From Todiramphus chloris collaris (lineage: Eukaryota; Chordata; Aves; Coraciiformes; Alcedinidae), in NCBI GenBank assembly GCA_025345505.1, contig JANVCC010000012.1, forward strand, positions 11,935,845-11,999,844: 64,000 nucleotides of DNA. The letters run 5' to 3'. The notes beneath the pieces are model-generated. The model was not told the origin of the DNA, made no database searches, and saw only the letters and a list, made by a program, of their open reading frames with translations. A program made the position numbers and the translations under genes. Each line of letters opens with the position of its first letter. Within the stretch, counting starts at the first letter, position 1. Of the stretch, positions 39,201-53,500 are shown piece after piece.

Positions 39201-42200
39201 TGCCAATACAGATGCATATTCCTAGTTGCAAAACATCATAGTGATTTCTTCAGTTTTACTGAACTATGTAGCATATCTTTCATCTCAAATTGGGACTTAA
39301 TTTTCTTCCATCAATATCTGAATTTGTTATAGTCTCCTGTATTTTGTTTCTTAATGACATAGTGGCTATAATTCTGTTTAATTGTATTAAACCAGTTTTG
39401 TATTTCTCTTCAGATAAAATATATATATATGTGTGTGTGTGGTGATTGTAACTTACAGAAGTAGATTTTTTTCCGCTTCTGGTGATCTACTCATTAGTAG
39501 GACAGCTGTCAAGGATTGCATTCAGTGTTTTTTGAAACAGCTTCCAGGTATAAGCATTTGGAGCAAGAGATGGGACAGAGATTGCTTACTCTTTAAAATT
39601 GTCTCTTCATTTGCAAAAACACAGTTCAGCTTTATTGAGTTGTGTCTCCAGTTTTGGTTTGAGTAGGGAGTGATCTTGAAGCTTTTAACTGGTCTAATTT
39701 TTCATTGCTTTACTTATTTAGATTCTGCTTTATTTTACCACTAATAATCTTATCCTTCTTTCTATATTATTTTTGCAGCCAACTACAAACAACTTAATTT
39801 CAAATTCAGCATGTGTAAATTACATATAGTCATCAATACATATTTATATAATTAATAATAATTACAAACAGTAATTTAAAATCCTATATAATCTATGACA
39901 ATTTCCTTATAGTGTGAACTGATAATGTAATATTTCTTCAACAATTCTGTTTTCAAATTCATCAGATGAATTTGCTGAATCATAGTTTTTCAACATGCTC
40001 TGCTCTCTCATTTCATTTTTATCTTTCTTATTCACACACATGGAGTATGGTCTCATAAAAAAATTATAACATCTGTTCTTCTGTATGTGAAAGAAAACTT
40101 GCAGATAGTTAAGCTTAATGGAAACAACAAAGTTACTTCATGGTGAAATGTAATCTGTGCTGTCATATTACATAGAACTACATGGTTGCTGTTACCCAAT
40201 AATGCATTACTTTATCTAATTTGGGATGTTTGTTTCAAATGTCAAAAATTTCAAGGGAAAAAGATGGTGATGGTTTTCATAGGAGAGACAGCTAGGATAT
40301 TTCTGTATTATTTAAGCAGTCTGGAATATTAGTGCAGCATAAGTGTTCTGGAATTTAGATACAGGACTCTAAGGGTACTTGAAGAATCAGTTACTGTTAA
40401 TCATTTAATTATAAACATAGCAATGTAGGTTAATTTGTAGAAGAAAGTTTATTTGAAGATTAGAAACTCACTGTCTGAGAGATTATGAACATCTATATAT
40501 TTAATTAAATTCCATGTATTAGTGAACTGCTTTACATACATATTTGTACACTTGGTTTAATGATTCAGTAAAATGGTAAGTGAAAAGAAAAAATGCTCTG
40601 GCTATAGCTATATGAATTTTTATCATATGTATTTAAGAATGTCAACAGAATCAAATCAGGTCTCAGTTTTCACAGAACAATTGTGCAAATGATCTGAATC
40701 AGGCTTTTTAATTACAAGTCCTATAGGGTGGAGGAAGAGCTTTATGCATTAGTACACCACCTCAAGCACTGCTTTTGATAATCACAAAAGACTTTTTTTG
40801 CTTTCCTATTGAAGCTTCAGGTGAGACAGCAGGCACTTAGTGCACTAATTAGAACTCACCATGAAGGGAATGCAAAGATCATGACTGGAGCACCCTCATC
40901 CTCCAGGCTATCTGCATTATTAACATTCCTAGAGAGGTAAGTTTGTCCTCTGCATCTTTGCTTCAAAATATTTTGTCTAGTCACTGAAGAAACCAATGAA
41001 GGCTTTAGAGAGCTGTGTTAAGTGAACAGTTGAGGAATAATGCACAGGAATGGTTTCTCAGAAGTGTCTGAAATTCACAAATTCACAATAAATATTATCA
41101 AATGCTTTACGTTTTGAAGTAGAAACACTTATTCTGAAAATTTGCTTTAAAGAGTATATCTTCTTTTCAAGCAACCATACTGACCAACATGTCAAAATCT
41201 ACATATGGCAATTTTTTTTCTTGATCTTGGATATTTAAAAAAAAAAATCAAAATAATTAATATCTGACTTGTCTGTACTCTGCTATTTGACTTAATAATA
41301 TTAGAACATAGCACTCTATTTTCAATCTCTCACATTTACAGTCTCTTCAGTTAGAGAAGAGATATTGTATAAATTAATTCCAGAGAATTTACTAGAAGCT
41401 AGACATTTAAAGTCTGTTAGAAAATGGTGGAGAGAAAAGTGATCTTCACCAAATGTCACCATCACCAAACTCTCTCTACCTTGAAGCTATTTATTTATTT
41501 GCTTCTACTATGCCATTACAAGGGAACAAAAAAGATCTCTCACATTTCTTTTAAAATATCCCTCTGGAATTGCTGCTTTTCAACTCAGTGTAAAAAGTCA
41601 GCTTGTTGAGCCTTCTGTTATGAAAAGAGAGAGACTCTACTCATTAAACTAGTGGTTTAAACTGCCTAATTATTTTCTTACTTTTTATTATATTTGGGTT
41701 TGAAAAAAGCAAATTATGTGCTATTATTATAAGGTTTGATCTACAGTTCTGCAGCAAGTGTCTAGATTTAAATAACTTACGTCAAAAAGGAGCAATAATC
41801 TTCATGCCCTTCATTCTGAAAAGCCTTCCTGAAAGGACTGGATGTTGAATATGTTATTACACCCTTGAAATGGTTTATATTTTCTAGATATTGTGAAGGT
41901 AGAAAGATAAAAGAATAAGAGTTGTGGGAAATTCCAAAAATATTATTTATCAACTGTAAAGAATAGCTTTCAGGATTTTATAAACATATATTTCCATTGA
42001 TCCACATACCTAAGAAATTCTAATCTTCAGGAGGGTTATTGGCAGAGGTGAGAAAAAAGGAGGCTTAAAGAACTGCTGTGACTAAATTGTAAAAGGTATT
42101 GTAGATCCAGTTTAAAATTTCAGTGAGGGTCCAGAACAGAGATTTTTTCAACTTAAGCCTCTGAGGATTTAATATTTATGTAAAACACCTAATATTCTCC

Positions 42201-43134
42201 CAACACTGACAGTGTTGGCCATCTCACAAGACTGAGTTGTTATTTTCTGCGGGTGACAGTGGTGATAGCACTTACCTTGGAGTATTCATGCTGACTTCCT
42301 TTCTGGTGTACCCTGGTCCTCATACATAACAGGAGGGTAGGGGTGGGCTTCACATCTCTTGCTGAAACTATGTCACTATGATTAATCTGTCCAAGGAGAG
42401 GAAGCCTACAGAGCAAGTACGAGTGTGTGTTCTGGAACTACCAAGTTCTGGAACAAGGAGTTTGCAGATCTACAGCAACTTTTAATTTCATTACAATAGA
42501 CAACTTGGGCATTTTAGAACCTAAATCCTGTGGTTGGAATCAGTTCCAAACCCTCTTTTACAAGAGCTTCTACAGCCAAAGGGACTCTTTTAAGTTCACC
42601 ATTGTAAATGCCTTTGTAAGAAAAGAAAAGATTAGATGGTGTCAGCAGCCTTCTCTCACCTCCACCATTTTGTGGATCTTCCTATACAGTGACAAGTTCA
42701 CACATATCCATGAGTCACAAGTTATCTTGAAAAATCTCCAAATAAAGTCTTTGCCTTTTATGCTCATTAAAGCTATCTTTATGCTATCCACAGAACTGTG
42801 ATGCATCTCACAAAGCTTTCAAGAGCCTTATTGCCGTGGGCTACTCTGCATGGGCAGGGGAGCCAGGAGCTGAGGGTGACAGCAGGGCAGGCACACCAAC
42901 AAAGACTCCCATCTTGCAGGACCTGAGCAAGATGAGGGACAGGGATGGTAACCAGGGCCATCCAGGAGTCCAGTGACTGCCAAGCAATCCATACTGAGGA
43001 CAAGCTGGAAAGTCACATCAGCAGATTAAGATTCAGATCACCAAGGACATGCACAGTTGCAAAATAACTGGGGCAAGGAGCAAGGACAACTGGACCATTA
43101 AATCATACAAATAGTTATGAATCACTTTTCCTGT
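36226..43134. other. AT-rich unique-looking DNA without a gene
   Basis: No gene or transposon is recognised. It includes an alternating purine-pyrimidine stretch near 36890-36955, an (AT)6(GT)6 tract at 39419-39442 and the exon-like stretch 40821-40936 (see findings). The segment 42790-43090, next to the LTR, is richer in GC and may be an unrecognised old repeat. Confidence 0.45.
39419..39442. repeat. (AT)6(GT)6 compound microsatellite
   Basis: Alternating AT units followed by GT units, read directly. Confidence 0.85.
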
Positions 43135-43724
43135 TGTTGTGGTTTAACCCCAGCCAGCAGCTAAGCACCACACAGCCACTCACACACTGCTCCCCTTCCC
43201 AGCATGAGGGGGAGGAGAATTGCAAAATAAAGAAGTAAAACTTGTGGGTTGAGGTAAGAACAGTTTTACAGCTAAAATAAAAAAAATATATAATAATAAC
43301 AACAACAATAATAAAATATAAAAATAATAATAAAGAAAAATAATTAAAAATATATATAAATAAACCCCAAAAAAGATAAGTGATGCACAATGCAATTGCT
43401 CACCACATGCTGACTGATGTCTGAGAAGCCATGCATACACCCCCAGTCAACTCCTCATAGTTTATTTACTGAGCATGATGTTTTGTGGTATGGAATATCC
43501 ATCTGGCTAGTTTGGGTCAGCTGTTCTGGCCATGCTGCCACCCAGTTTACTGTGCATCTGCTTGCTGGCAGAGCATGGGAAACTGTCAAATCCTTGAGTT
43601 AAGATAAGTGCTACTTAGCAACAACTAAAACATCAGTGTGTTATCAACATTCTTCTCACACTAAATAGTCACTGTACCAGCTACTAGGAAGAAAATTAAC
43701 TCTATCCCAGCGAAAACCAGGACA
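43135..43724 (-). mobile_element. ERVL-like solo LTR
   Basis: A 590-base block opens TGTTGTGGTTTAACCCCAGC on the + strand and ends CGAAAACCAGGACA. On the minus strand it starts TGTCCTGGTTTTCGCTGGG and ends GGGTTAAACCACAACA, the standard ends of the common avian ERVL LTR. The flanks CCTGT (43130-43134) and CTTGT (43725-43729) differ by one transition, consistent with a 5-bp TSD. An A/T-rich run of ATA- and ACA-like units at about 43275-43370 is a microsatellite expanded inside the LTR. There is no internal sequence, hence a solo LTR. Confidence 0.9.
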
Positions 43725-46700
43725 CTTGTATGCATTCATTTCTGGAAAGTGATGAAGCAGAAAACAATTGCATTAATAATTAATAATAAAATTAAAATTA
43801 GTGGTGAGTTATTAATATTATTTGATAAATATTAATAGCATTAATAGTGTAATTTTAGGGAGAATATAGTAGAGAAACAATTAGATTCCCCAAACTTGGA
43901 ATTCCATGTGGTTTTCAAAGTAACTGTTGTTATAATTAGCTTTATTGTCATTAAGGAAAACTGATCTCAAGTTCAGGTTCCAATCTTTGTTACTCACACA
44001 TGGATTTTTGTAGTGATTTTAATTACTCATAATCATCAGTCATCATTCATGCAAAAATATTTTAATCCTGTGATGTCTTTGGACACTTCTTGTAATATCT
44101 TCTTTGATAATTCATAATTTACTATCAATGGCTTAGAGCTAGCATAATTTTTATTTCTGTAGCCACACTGTACAGTCTGATGACCTAATGTGATAGATGA
44201 GAAGCAAGAATAAAGCTTGAGTAAAACACAAGCAATATGCAAACTGTCATGCAAAACATGCAATTTTTTAATGTTAGTTGTTACATTACCCTTTTCAGGT
44301 TTATGTAAAAACATTGTTTTAGAGATAACAATAGGAAAATCAAATTATTAAGGATTTTTGAAGAAAATGTGTGCTGTATGAATTGATTTTTTCAGTCCTT
44401 TTCTTTGGTCATCGTTTTCTTCTCCATGTAAAAACAGCAGTGGTTTAATTGTGTTATTCATATTATCACAAACTAATATAATTTTAGCATTCAATATACT
44501 TTGCCATGCACCTCATTTCTATGACCCAAGGTCTTTAGTGCTTTAGCTAGAGTACTTTTGTCACCTGAAGTGTTGACATTTCTGCTACTAATTGATATTC
44601 ATGTTTACCTCTCCTGAAGTACTTAAGAAAGGATCTGTATTATTTGTCTCTAAGTAGTGAGGAAATATTTCAGCATTAAGCCTTATTACATTTCTATCTC
44701 CTTAGTATTTATTCTTTACCACCTGCTTGGCTTCATATTGTTTGTTCTCTTTGCCTCTTAATTTAAGCTTGCTAATCATCTGTTAATGCAGTTTCAATGA
44801 AACATCCCTTGCATGAAACCTCATCAGCTACCTCATTACCAAATCTTATTGAAGTCACTCCACCTATTATCACCTGGCTGTATTTCCATTATGTTTTGTC
44901 ATTGAGAATATGGGCAAGGAGAGATTAAGTTACATGAACATTAATAGGAAATAGAAAAAATAATTTAATTTACCTTAACCTTGGTACAATAAATAAATGT
45001 TTCACCGCTTTAAGAAATGGACTTCATCTTAAATTACACTTAACAAAGGCTTCTGTTTACTTGCCAGTGGAGCTGGAGTTGACATTCAGTTCCTACTAAT
45101 GCATGCAGCAGCCAAATCAGCTACGTGTAATGAAGTGTTCAGAAAGACTAATCACTCAAAACAACTTCTGGCCTTAAAGGATATAAGACAAATATGTGAT
45201 TTACAAATAATAACAATTATTAACATTGTAGATCTTGGGTTAATGGTTATTTGATATTCTCATCTGACACTGTGGCAGGAAATAAGCATCCTGTAAGGAA
45301 AAGGAGCAGGTCATATGAAAGTGTCAGTTTTGCAGAGTTCTGTGATTACCCTTGTATAAGACTGTGGGTTTTTTCCTATAGGGATAGATAAGTAAAGTGC
45401 TTAAAACAACTCTTATTTAAACATAAAATTTGCATTGCAGATGTTAAATAATAGTCCAATGAAGGTTACATAGGCTTTGTAATGTTTTTAAGAGATAAAT
45501 TTTCTACTTCCTCTAAGTTATTAATTCAAAGAAATATGTTCATATATCATACACTAATGGTCATACTCTCCAAGAAACACAACTGGAATACTAAGCAATA
45601 ATGAAAGTGATGTGAAGACAAGAACTTGGCCTTTGCAATCTAATCCATGCCTTGCAGGAAAAAAAATGCAGTTAACATAAAATTTAATCTCTAAACAACA
45701 TAGTGCTTGTGAAGGCTGTCAAATGATTGTCATGGTATGTGGATCCATTTGTTTGCTTCCCCTACAGAAGCTGAACAAGCTTTCCATACTGTACCTAACT
45801 ACTGTGTTTATCACAGTTCAAAAGCAGGGGCAACCAGAGTAGAAGTAAAGTTCGATTTCCATGGAGGTAGCAGTTTTGGCCCCTTCTTACCGATAACATC
45901 TCTATGAGTTCATGACGTCAGAACTGAAACTCACCGAATTCTTCAACGTGCAGTAAAAGAACAGAGTATTTCTTTAAATATCTACAGAGATAAGTGAGTT
46001 TTCCTTAGAAAAGGATACATGCAGAGAAATTCTTTAAACCAAAAGTAGTGAAATATCTCATATTCATAGATTTCAAAGTGCTGCTTAGATTACAGGGTCA
46101 GAATTGAACTCCAAGTCATACTAATGTGGTATCACAGGTAATTCAGAGTGTAGAACTTTTTATTATTCTTGTATGAAGTCCAGCAATTTGTAACTGAAAA
46201 GCCTGTGACCTTACATGTTCAGAATTCACACAAACTATGTACTTCTCTAAGTTCTGTATAAGATTGATGTGTAAACTGTATTTTTCATGTGGTCTGTATT
46301 GTTGTAATAGGTATCCTTACTCAGATGATGATCTATTGTCGTCCATGAAGACAAATAATCTTGAGTGGCAAGGCAGAGAAAATATCTCTTCGCTGTAATT
46401 TGTTCTGATGACTAATCAGACTCATAGTTAAAATGTTTTTCATCATTTAAATATGATTTCATGTTAATAAATTTTTTATATTTTTCTCAAGTAGATGAGC
46501 AGGTCCTTTAGAACATAAATATTTTCATACAATGAAGAAGACATGCCCCATTTCTGCAAGACCTTAGAGCTAAATGAATAGAGCTTCTACAATCCATCTT
46601 TACAATAAGGTATTTTTCATAGTCCTTTAATTTGTGGTTCTTCTTATTTTTCATTGCTTTCTAAATATGGTTCTTGTAACTGAATTTCATTAATTCTTTC

Positions 46701-48283
46701 ATTAATGATGTCCCATCAATGTTTTTGAAAAAGATAAAAATAACTTTCCCTTTTTTATTGTGGTTTTGTTTATATTTTAGAATACCTCATATTCTTGACT
46801 GATCAGTGTTCTTGCTGTGCCACATTCACATTGTAGATGCTCTGTGAATCATGTCTAAATAATTTTTTTAAATTTACTTTTACATCAGTAGTTCAGAATT
46901 TAAAATAATAACAAAATTACTGTTAACATTTAATGAAGTTTCCTTAGATATATCCACTTTATTGATTTCTACTGAACACTACTTCAGTGTCTGCCAGTTA
47001 GTGAGATCTTAATCCCTTTTTAAGAGGATTGTGAAAATTCCATGCTAAATTTCTAACTCTGTGCAACTTTAAATCATGTAACATCTAAGTGGGTTACATC
47101 TGCAGTTACTTTGTCAAACTTGTAATTGTGTAAAAAATGAAATCAGTTTTTTTTTAATAAGATCTGTCTTCTGTAACATGATATTGATTGCATTTATACT
47201 GCATTTAATTTAAATATATATTGATTGAAGCACATGCCAGCTTTCTGTTCTTTTGATCAAGACTGATAACATGGTAATCAATCCATACTTCAGCTGGGTC
47301 GTCCTACTGTCTCCATTGACACATTATTAACTCTCTTATCTTCAGAAATTACACCTCTGTTCTATTATTGATTAAAAATAAATAGCAGGAAGCTGGAAAG
47401 AACCAGAGCCAAATCTCTAAGACTCTGTTTTGTTCAGGTTATCCAGACCTGCTAATTTAATAGGGTCTATTAAGAGAGGAAACAAATGTGAAGAGTGACA
47501 TTAAGATTACTGGTTTCTCTTGCTTAACTGATGTAATATTAGAAAATTTGGTCAGGTTCTCTGATTTTACAGAAACTGTCAGGTTTATAAGCAAAGTATG
47601 ATCACAGGATATCTGTTACCTTGAGCACATGTTCTAATGTTCAGAGATTCTAGGTGTGTGTTTCCACCTGGTCTCAGCTCTCCCTCTTATGTTCCTGTGA
47701 GGGACACACTACAAATGTTTCTCTGGAGTGTATGTTTTCTATTCTGTTACATAGAAGTGTGCTTGAAGTTCATACAGTGTTCAAAACCCTGTTATTAACG
47801 TCATTAATTATTCTCTCTAGATAGTTCTTGCTCAGATAATCCTGTAACCAGTGCTGTGGATGGGCTTCCAATGTTCTGGCCAACTGTCTCCAAGAAATGA
47901 CAAAATTTCCTCTTCCAGGCTGGCTGTATGAGAAGTAATACCTCTTTCCAGCAGTCTGTTGTCACTGAGAGAGAGGGTGAGAGAGAAAGGGAGATTGTGA
48001 GAGACTGAGCATAGTTGGTTTGGTCTGAAAGAGTTTAGGAGATCTGCTTGCTTTCTTTACAGACTCTGCCTACTCTTTGATTGTATCTCCCTGGTATTAA
48101 TATTCCCAATTTATTTGTATTCTTTCCCCATTTTATCATTACAACCATCACCACAGTAAAAAGCTCTGCTGGTAGTAGAGGAACAGTTATGTCCTGAAGG
48201 CAGGTAAGCATATCTGAGGGAGAAAAGCTCAGATGTCAACAAGAGCAACAAAGCTATCTATCAGTATCGTATTTGATACAGGC

Positions 48284-48302
48284 AAAAAAAAAAAAAAAAA
48301 AA
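48284..48302. repeat. A19 homopolymer
   Basis: 19 consecutive A; no retroposed body identified. Confidence 0.88.
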
Positions 48303-50558
48303 GGTTTATGAATAAACCAGCATGCACCTGAGGATGCAACTATCTATCTTACATGAGAAATATATCTATTCATCACCTACTTTTCTTTATGTCACTATAA
48401 AGAATGTTATCCTACCAAGGGAATGATAATGTATCACTTTTACATCTCAAGACTTTGTAGCAAATCACCTCTTGTCCAGCCCAAGCAAAAAGATGTTTAA
48501 GCTTACAAGCAAAAAACTTGAAACTGATAATGTAAGTGTAGTGACCAGGTGTGCCCTAAAACAGAGGAAATGGAAGATGTCAAGTTTTGATTGGATAGTG
48601 TTAGTGTTGAACTACCTCAAACATTTTAAATCTATCAGGGAAAAAAAAAACCAAAAACACCCAAACAAAACCTTCAAGAAATTTTCTTGTGAAGTTAATA
48701 GAAAATAAATAAATAAATTATTGAACAAGAAATTCATTCCATAAAATTATTTGTTTGAAGATTCATTAAAAACAGATATGTCAGTAGTATTCTAGCTATG
48801 GTTCTACAGAGTTGCACAGTACTGTGGATTTTTAGCCTTGAAAATTAGTCAGGGCTGATACTGTGATTTTTGCTTGGTGACTGTACCCATCAGAGCTCCA
48901 CTTGATGGTGCTCATCCATTTACCACTTGCATTACAAATGATATTAGCACTAAGGAAAAAAAAAAAATCTGAAACATGAAGTCCTTCTAGGAAAATACAT
49001 ATTTTAGCCCTAAGAGTACCTGTACTTATTAAGTTTCACCATTGAGTCAATCCTTAATTTCTACATATATTAAAAAATATTCACTCCATGTCTGTTTTTA
49101 AAAACCAGTTGGTGTGAAAGCTTAAGTTTACTAATTTCTTCCCCCTCCAATCATTGATTACCCTCCATATCTTACATTATTCTAGAAAGCAGTGCATGTA
49201 TCATCTAGCTGAGAAAAATGCTAAAATTAAAATGTGCTTCAGGCATACTGAATAGTTTTCTATCTTAATGAAATAAGAATGTGTGAGCCACTGAAATTAA
49301 TTCTTCCATCATGATTATTGTGAGGTACACAGCTCTGAATACAAATAGATGTGAAATCAATAAGCTTTTACTACTTATAGTCCTTAAAATCTATAGCCAA
49401 ATCTCAAAAATCGGAGTGTAATTCCATAGAATAAAACTGCTCAATAAGAAGCATACTGAGCTGGGAACAGTATCTGAAAAGCAGAGAAAGAAAGTAAGCC
49501 TAAATATCTGGTAATGTAAGATTAATAAAAATGAGAGTTCTTTAGCGCTGATAGCGAGGAATTACACTGGTTCACTTTCAGAGGCATTCTGACGAGTAAG
49601 GTGGTCACTCTTGGCAATGTTTTATTTGCCTTTCAGAGTGACCTAGATTGTCTAGATTTCATCCTGCTCTCCAGATAACAAAACTGCCCTGTCACAGAAG
49701 CAACTTCTCCTGGCTCCTATTAAATTCATTACTCAGAGGGAGACCCTACTTCCTACAGAATTTTGCTATGTGAAAGGAGTTCACAGCATCTGTTACATGG
49801 GAACTCAATAGAAACTGGAAGCTACCAAGCCTTGAAGATGCCCTTGGCTACAGTCCTTGTATTTTGAAACCACACCTTACAGATCCCCTGTGCTTTGAGC
49901 AAACAAAAATGTTAATTTAAACATTATGTGATAGTAAAGAAAAGATTATGCAAATTGAATTAGAATAGATTTTAAATGCAGTCTTAGAAAGAAAAGCATT
50001 AAATGAAGAAAGAAGCATAACTTCAGGTGTAATCTAGTGTAGCTGAGTGATTTATTGCCTCAGAAGTGTAAAGAAATGAGAAATGCATGTGTATTTTAAA
50101 ATGTACTAAATGAATAGCAATTGCTTTTCTGAGTGTCAATTGCTTTTGAGAATTATGCAAGCTGCGAAACCTAATAATGTCTCATATTTGAGGAAAGACA
50201 ACTTAATAACTTGCAGTGACAAATAAAAATAACCCACAATTTTATGCCATCTTTATTGGTGTACAATTAACTGGGATGCATTTGACACCTTTCTTTAATT
50301 TATCAAGTGTTCTTATAACACGATACTAAACCTCATTTATGGAGTATTCTGCCATTTCATGTGAAGGACTACAACTGCAGCTTGCTGTTCAGAGTTTCTC
50401 TTGATCACATAGTTAATCTTTACTTCACTTTTAATTTGGGATCCATTCACACACAAGAACCCTAGTGTGAAGTAGAGCTATTTTCTTTTCTTCCTGAGTT
50501 CACTGGGGAATGGATGTACCAGTTGAAATTATCACAAGTCATCAGTGGCTAAAATTGA

Positions 50559-50580
50559 ATATATATATATATATATATAT
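50559..50580. repeat. (AT)11 microsatellite
   Basis: Eleven AT units, uninterrupted. Confidence 0.88.
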
Positions 50581-53500
50581 GCTATTCAGAAAATTGTTAA
50601 AATGTATCACAATGAACTCAGATATTTCAATACATTTTCATGTTATGATCCATCCCTTCTTCTGTGGGGATGATTTCCTGATGCATATTTGTCTCCTGAT
50701 GTTGTTTAGAAGTCATTATTCTAGCACTAGTGTTGGAAAAGGCACAACATTTTGAACAAAACACTTACAAGTATAAATAATCGTATCACCAAAGATAAAC
50801 TCTTAAGAAATTAGTTCCTTTGGCACCTTAAAGGGACAATTGTTTTTTGACTCAAATGCATTTTTGTCATGTTAACAGCATCTCTTTAAAGTTCCTTTTT
50901 ATTGGTGGAGCACCTATTTGATTTGAATTACAGACTGCACATCATATTACAGGGGCAGTATTTTTTTTAATTTCTTATTAATCATTACACAGTTCTTTGT
51001 CAGATATTTAAACCAATATGTATCTCCTTTAATCTGTTAATACAAGCTAAATATATTTATTAACTGGTAGGCTGCATTCAATAATAAGGTATCTCCATCT
51101 GCTTCAGGCTTCAGTAGATTTACGGTTGTAGTCTGTGACAGCTCAATTCTGTGTGCTGATTGCTTCAGAATTTTGCAGCAATGCAGTTTTGTCCTTCCAT
51201 TTTCCTTAACAAGGTTGATAGAATTTGTAATTAGTGATGGACTCTGCCCCCTCTGTCTTCTCTATAATGTGCTGAGCTCATACAAAATCCAAAAATAAAA
51301 AGAACTATGAAACTGTGTTTATAAACATTCCTCCCCTACATAATGATTAGAATATTTGCTTTGATTTTATTTTTTTTTACCTCTCTAATTCTGCAATGAC
51401 CATGCCTCTTCTATCAATTAATGTTTTTGAAATGGATGACCTGTGAATGTGTGAGGAACACCCTTTAACCCAAAAGGTATAAAGCTGCTATAATTAGACT
51501 ACCAGGGGAAAGACAGAAATTTGAATGGTACACTTTCATTTTCTAAACCACAAAGTTCAGTCAGGTTGTATCCTGTAGATCCCCACTGTCTGTGAATTGA
51601 CATGCTACATCTCTTGTTGAAGAGACCTCTTCAAAAGTAGCATCAAATTTTTCATCTTCAGGCGCTGAAGCAACACAAACAGTATTCTAGAACAAGAGGA
51701 AAATATGTTATAGAAATGAGGTCACTGAGCTGCTTCCAGAATGGCTTTACATCTTAGCAATGTGGCTGCAGAAGATTAAACACCAAATCACACCGCATAA
51801 TTCTTTACCAGTGTCACCTTATCATTCTATTAATTCATCATATAGAGATAATTTTAAATTAATTTCTTTCTCAGCTTTTGTGCAATTGCCAGAGAAAAGT
51901 AAAAGATGACCTTGAAACTCATGGGAACTCATGGCTGGAGACTCAGGTAAAGTTAGAAAAAGAGCTTTCTCAGTACTTTTTGCATGCAGCCTAATACACT
52001 AGGATTTATAGGTTATTTTTTGAAAAAGTATTTTTCAGGGGTTTATGTTTTATACATATCTAATCACTGGACAGAACATATTTGATACTCAGTTTCAAAG
52101 GAACCATGACTTAAGCAGTTAAGGGACTCCATGGGATCTCTAAATAAATGTCAGAATATTTTGTATATTTGGCTTATTTTCAGAATTCCTCCAAAACATC
52201 AAGCATTCTTCATTGTTTTTCAGGAGTGGTCAAAATGGGGGCTTTTCAGTCTGCTTAAATCTCCTCTTCCATTAAAACTGTTGTTTCTTTCCCACATGAA
52301 GTTTCAGTTTAGCTGTGTGTATTTTCTTATGCCTTTAAAAGTATGTGCAAAGATGCATTTGATTATATGAAATCATCCTGGATAAGAAAATATAAACTCT
52401 CTGATAGAATTAACTTCATTAATGTCCATGGTGACAATTTTTATCATTACATATTGTCAAACTCAGTCACAACACTTACCCCTAACCTCACTTGGATTTC
52501 AGGAAAATTTCTTACAAAAATGAAGAATTTAAGTACATAGTCTACCTGTTTTTCATGTATTTATGCTTCCATTTATTCTAGTAGTATTAACAGTCCTCAT
52601 AATTTCTAATATGCTTCTCTGGCTAGATATCCGCAGTAGTCAGTAGAGCCCATTGAACTGCAATAGCTTCTTCCTTGCAAAGTTAGGTCCTGTAGCCTTC
52701 TTTGTATCTCCTTTTTCTCTCATAGGGTTCATGATAAGAATTCTATTAATTTAGTATTCTTTAAGGCTTATCATATGATTTTTTTGACATGTTTGTCCTT
52801 GCAGTCTCAGGTGTTCTGTGGCTGAAAAAGAAGACATTTTGGTAACTCCTCATGATGGCTTTTCTACAGGCAGATTTTCAGGATGTGGTATTCTCTGAGA
52901 TAAAGCTAAATGCAGCTGATACTTCACCACAGAGGAGAAAATCATGGAGGAGCTTTGACCTGACTGAGGGTATACTTTGGTTGAAGAATTATATCTGTGG
53001 AAAGCTGAGCTCTGACTACTTATCATCTATTGGCCTATGATTGTGTGATGAACATGAAGCATTGGCATCTAAGTTTTGCATATTGGAAGAAAAAAAGTCC
53101 AGAAAAAAAGTAATGCCTCTTATGTTTTAACAGGTAATTCTTCCTCATTCCTTCTGTATCTCATAATTTTTCTCCTCTGCTTGTGAATATTTCTGTCAAG
53201 GAGCACGAAGACCTGTAAAATACTGAGGCCAGGATTCTCTGAGGACTAAATGCATTCATCTGACTTCACAGAGGCAGAGTGGCCAGAGCTGGTCTTGATA
53301 ACAGCAATCGCTGCTAGCATGAAAAAAAATTACTTGTTTCAGTACATGATGTCCTTTTGTTAAAAGGAGTATTTGTAACTTTCTTTTATTGCAATGAGTT
53401 TAATTCTCACTCATCACCAAAAGGCAACATGACAACTATAATCTTCAGTACTGAAAGTAGAAATACTTAAAATAGAAATGTCTTAGAGCAAAGCATAGAA

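Noticed and set aside
42790-43090. A segment richer in GC beside the solo LTR
   Set aside because: It may be an old repeat, but I could not name a family or find ends, so it is not listed as an element.
47640-48190. A possible decayed LTR or repeat with GAGA-rich and T-rich parts
   Set aside because: No terminal TG/CA pair, target duplication or match to the other LTRs in the window could be found.
48154-48202. A short stretch between an acceptor-like CACCACAG and a CAG|GTAAGC donor
   Set aside because: All three frames are closed, so it is not a coding exon. A non-coding exon cannot be excluded.
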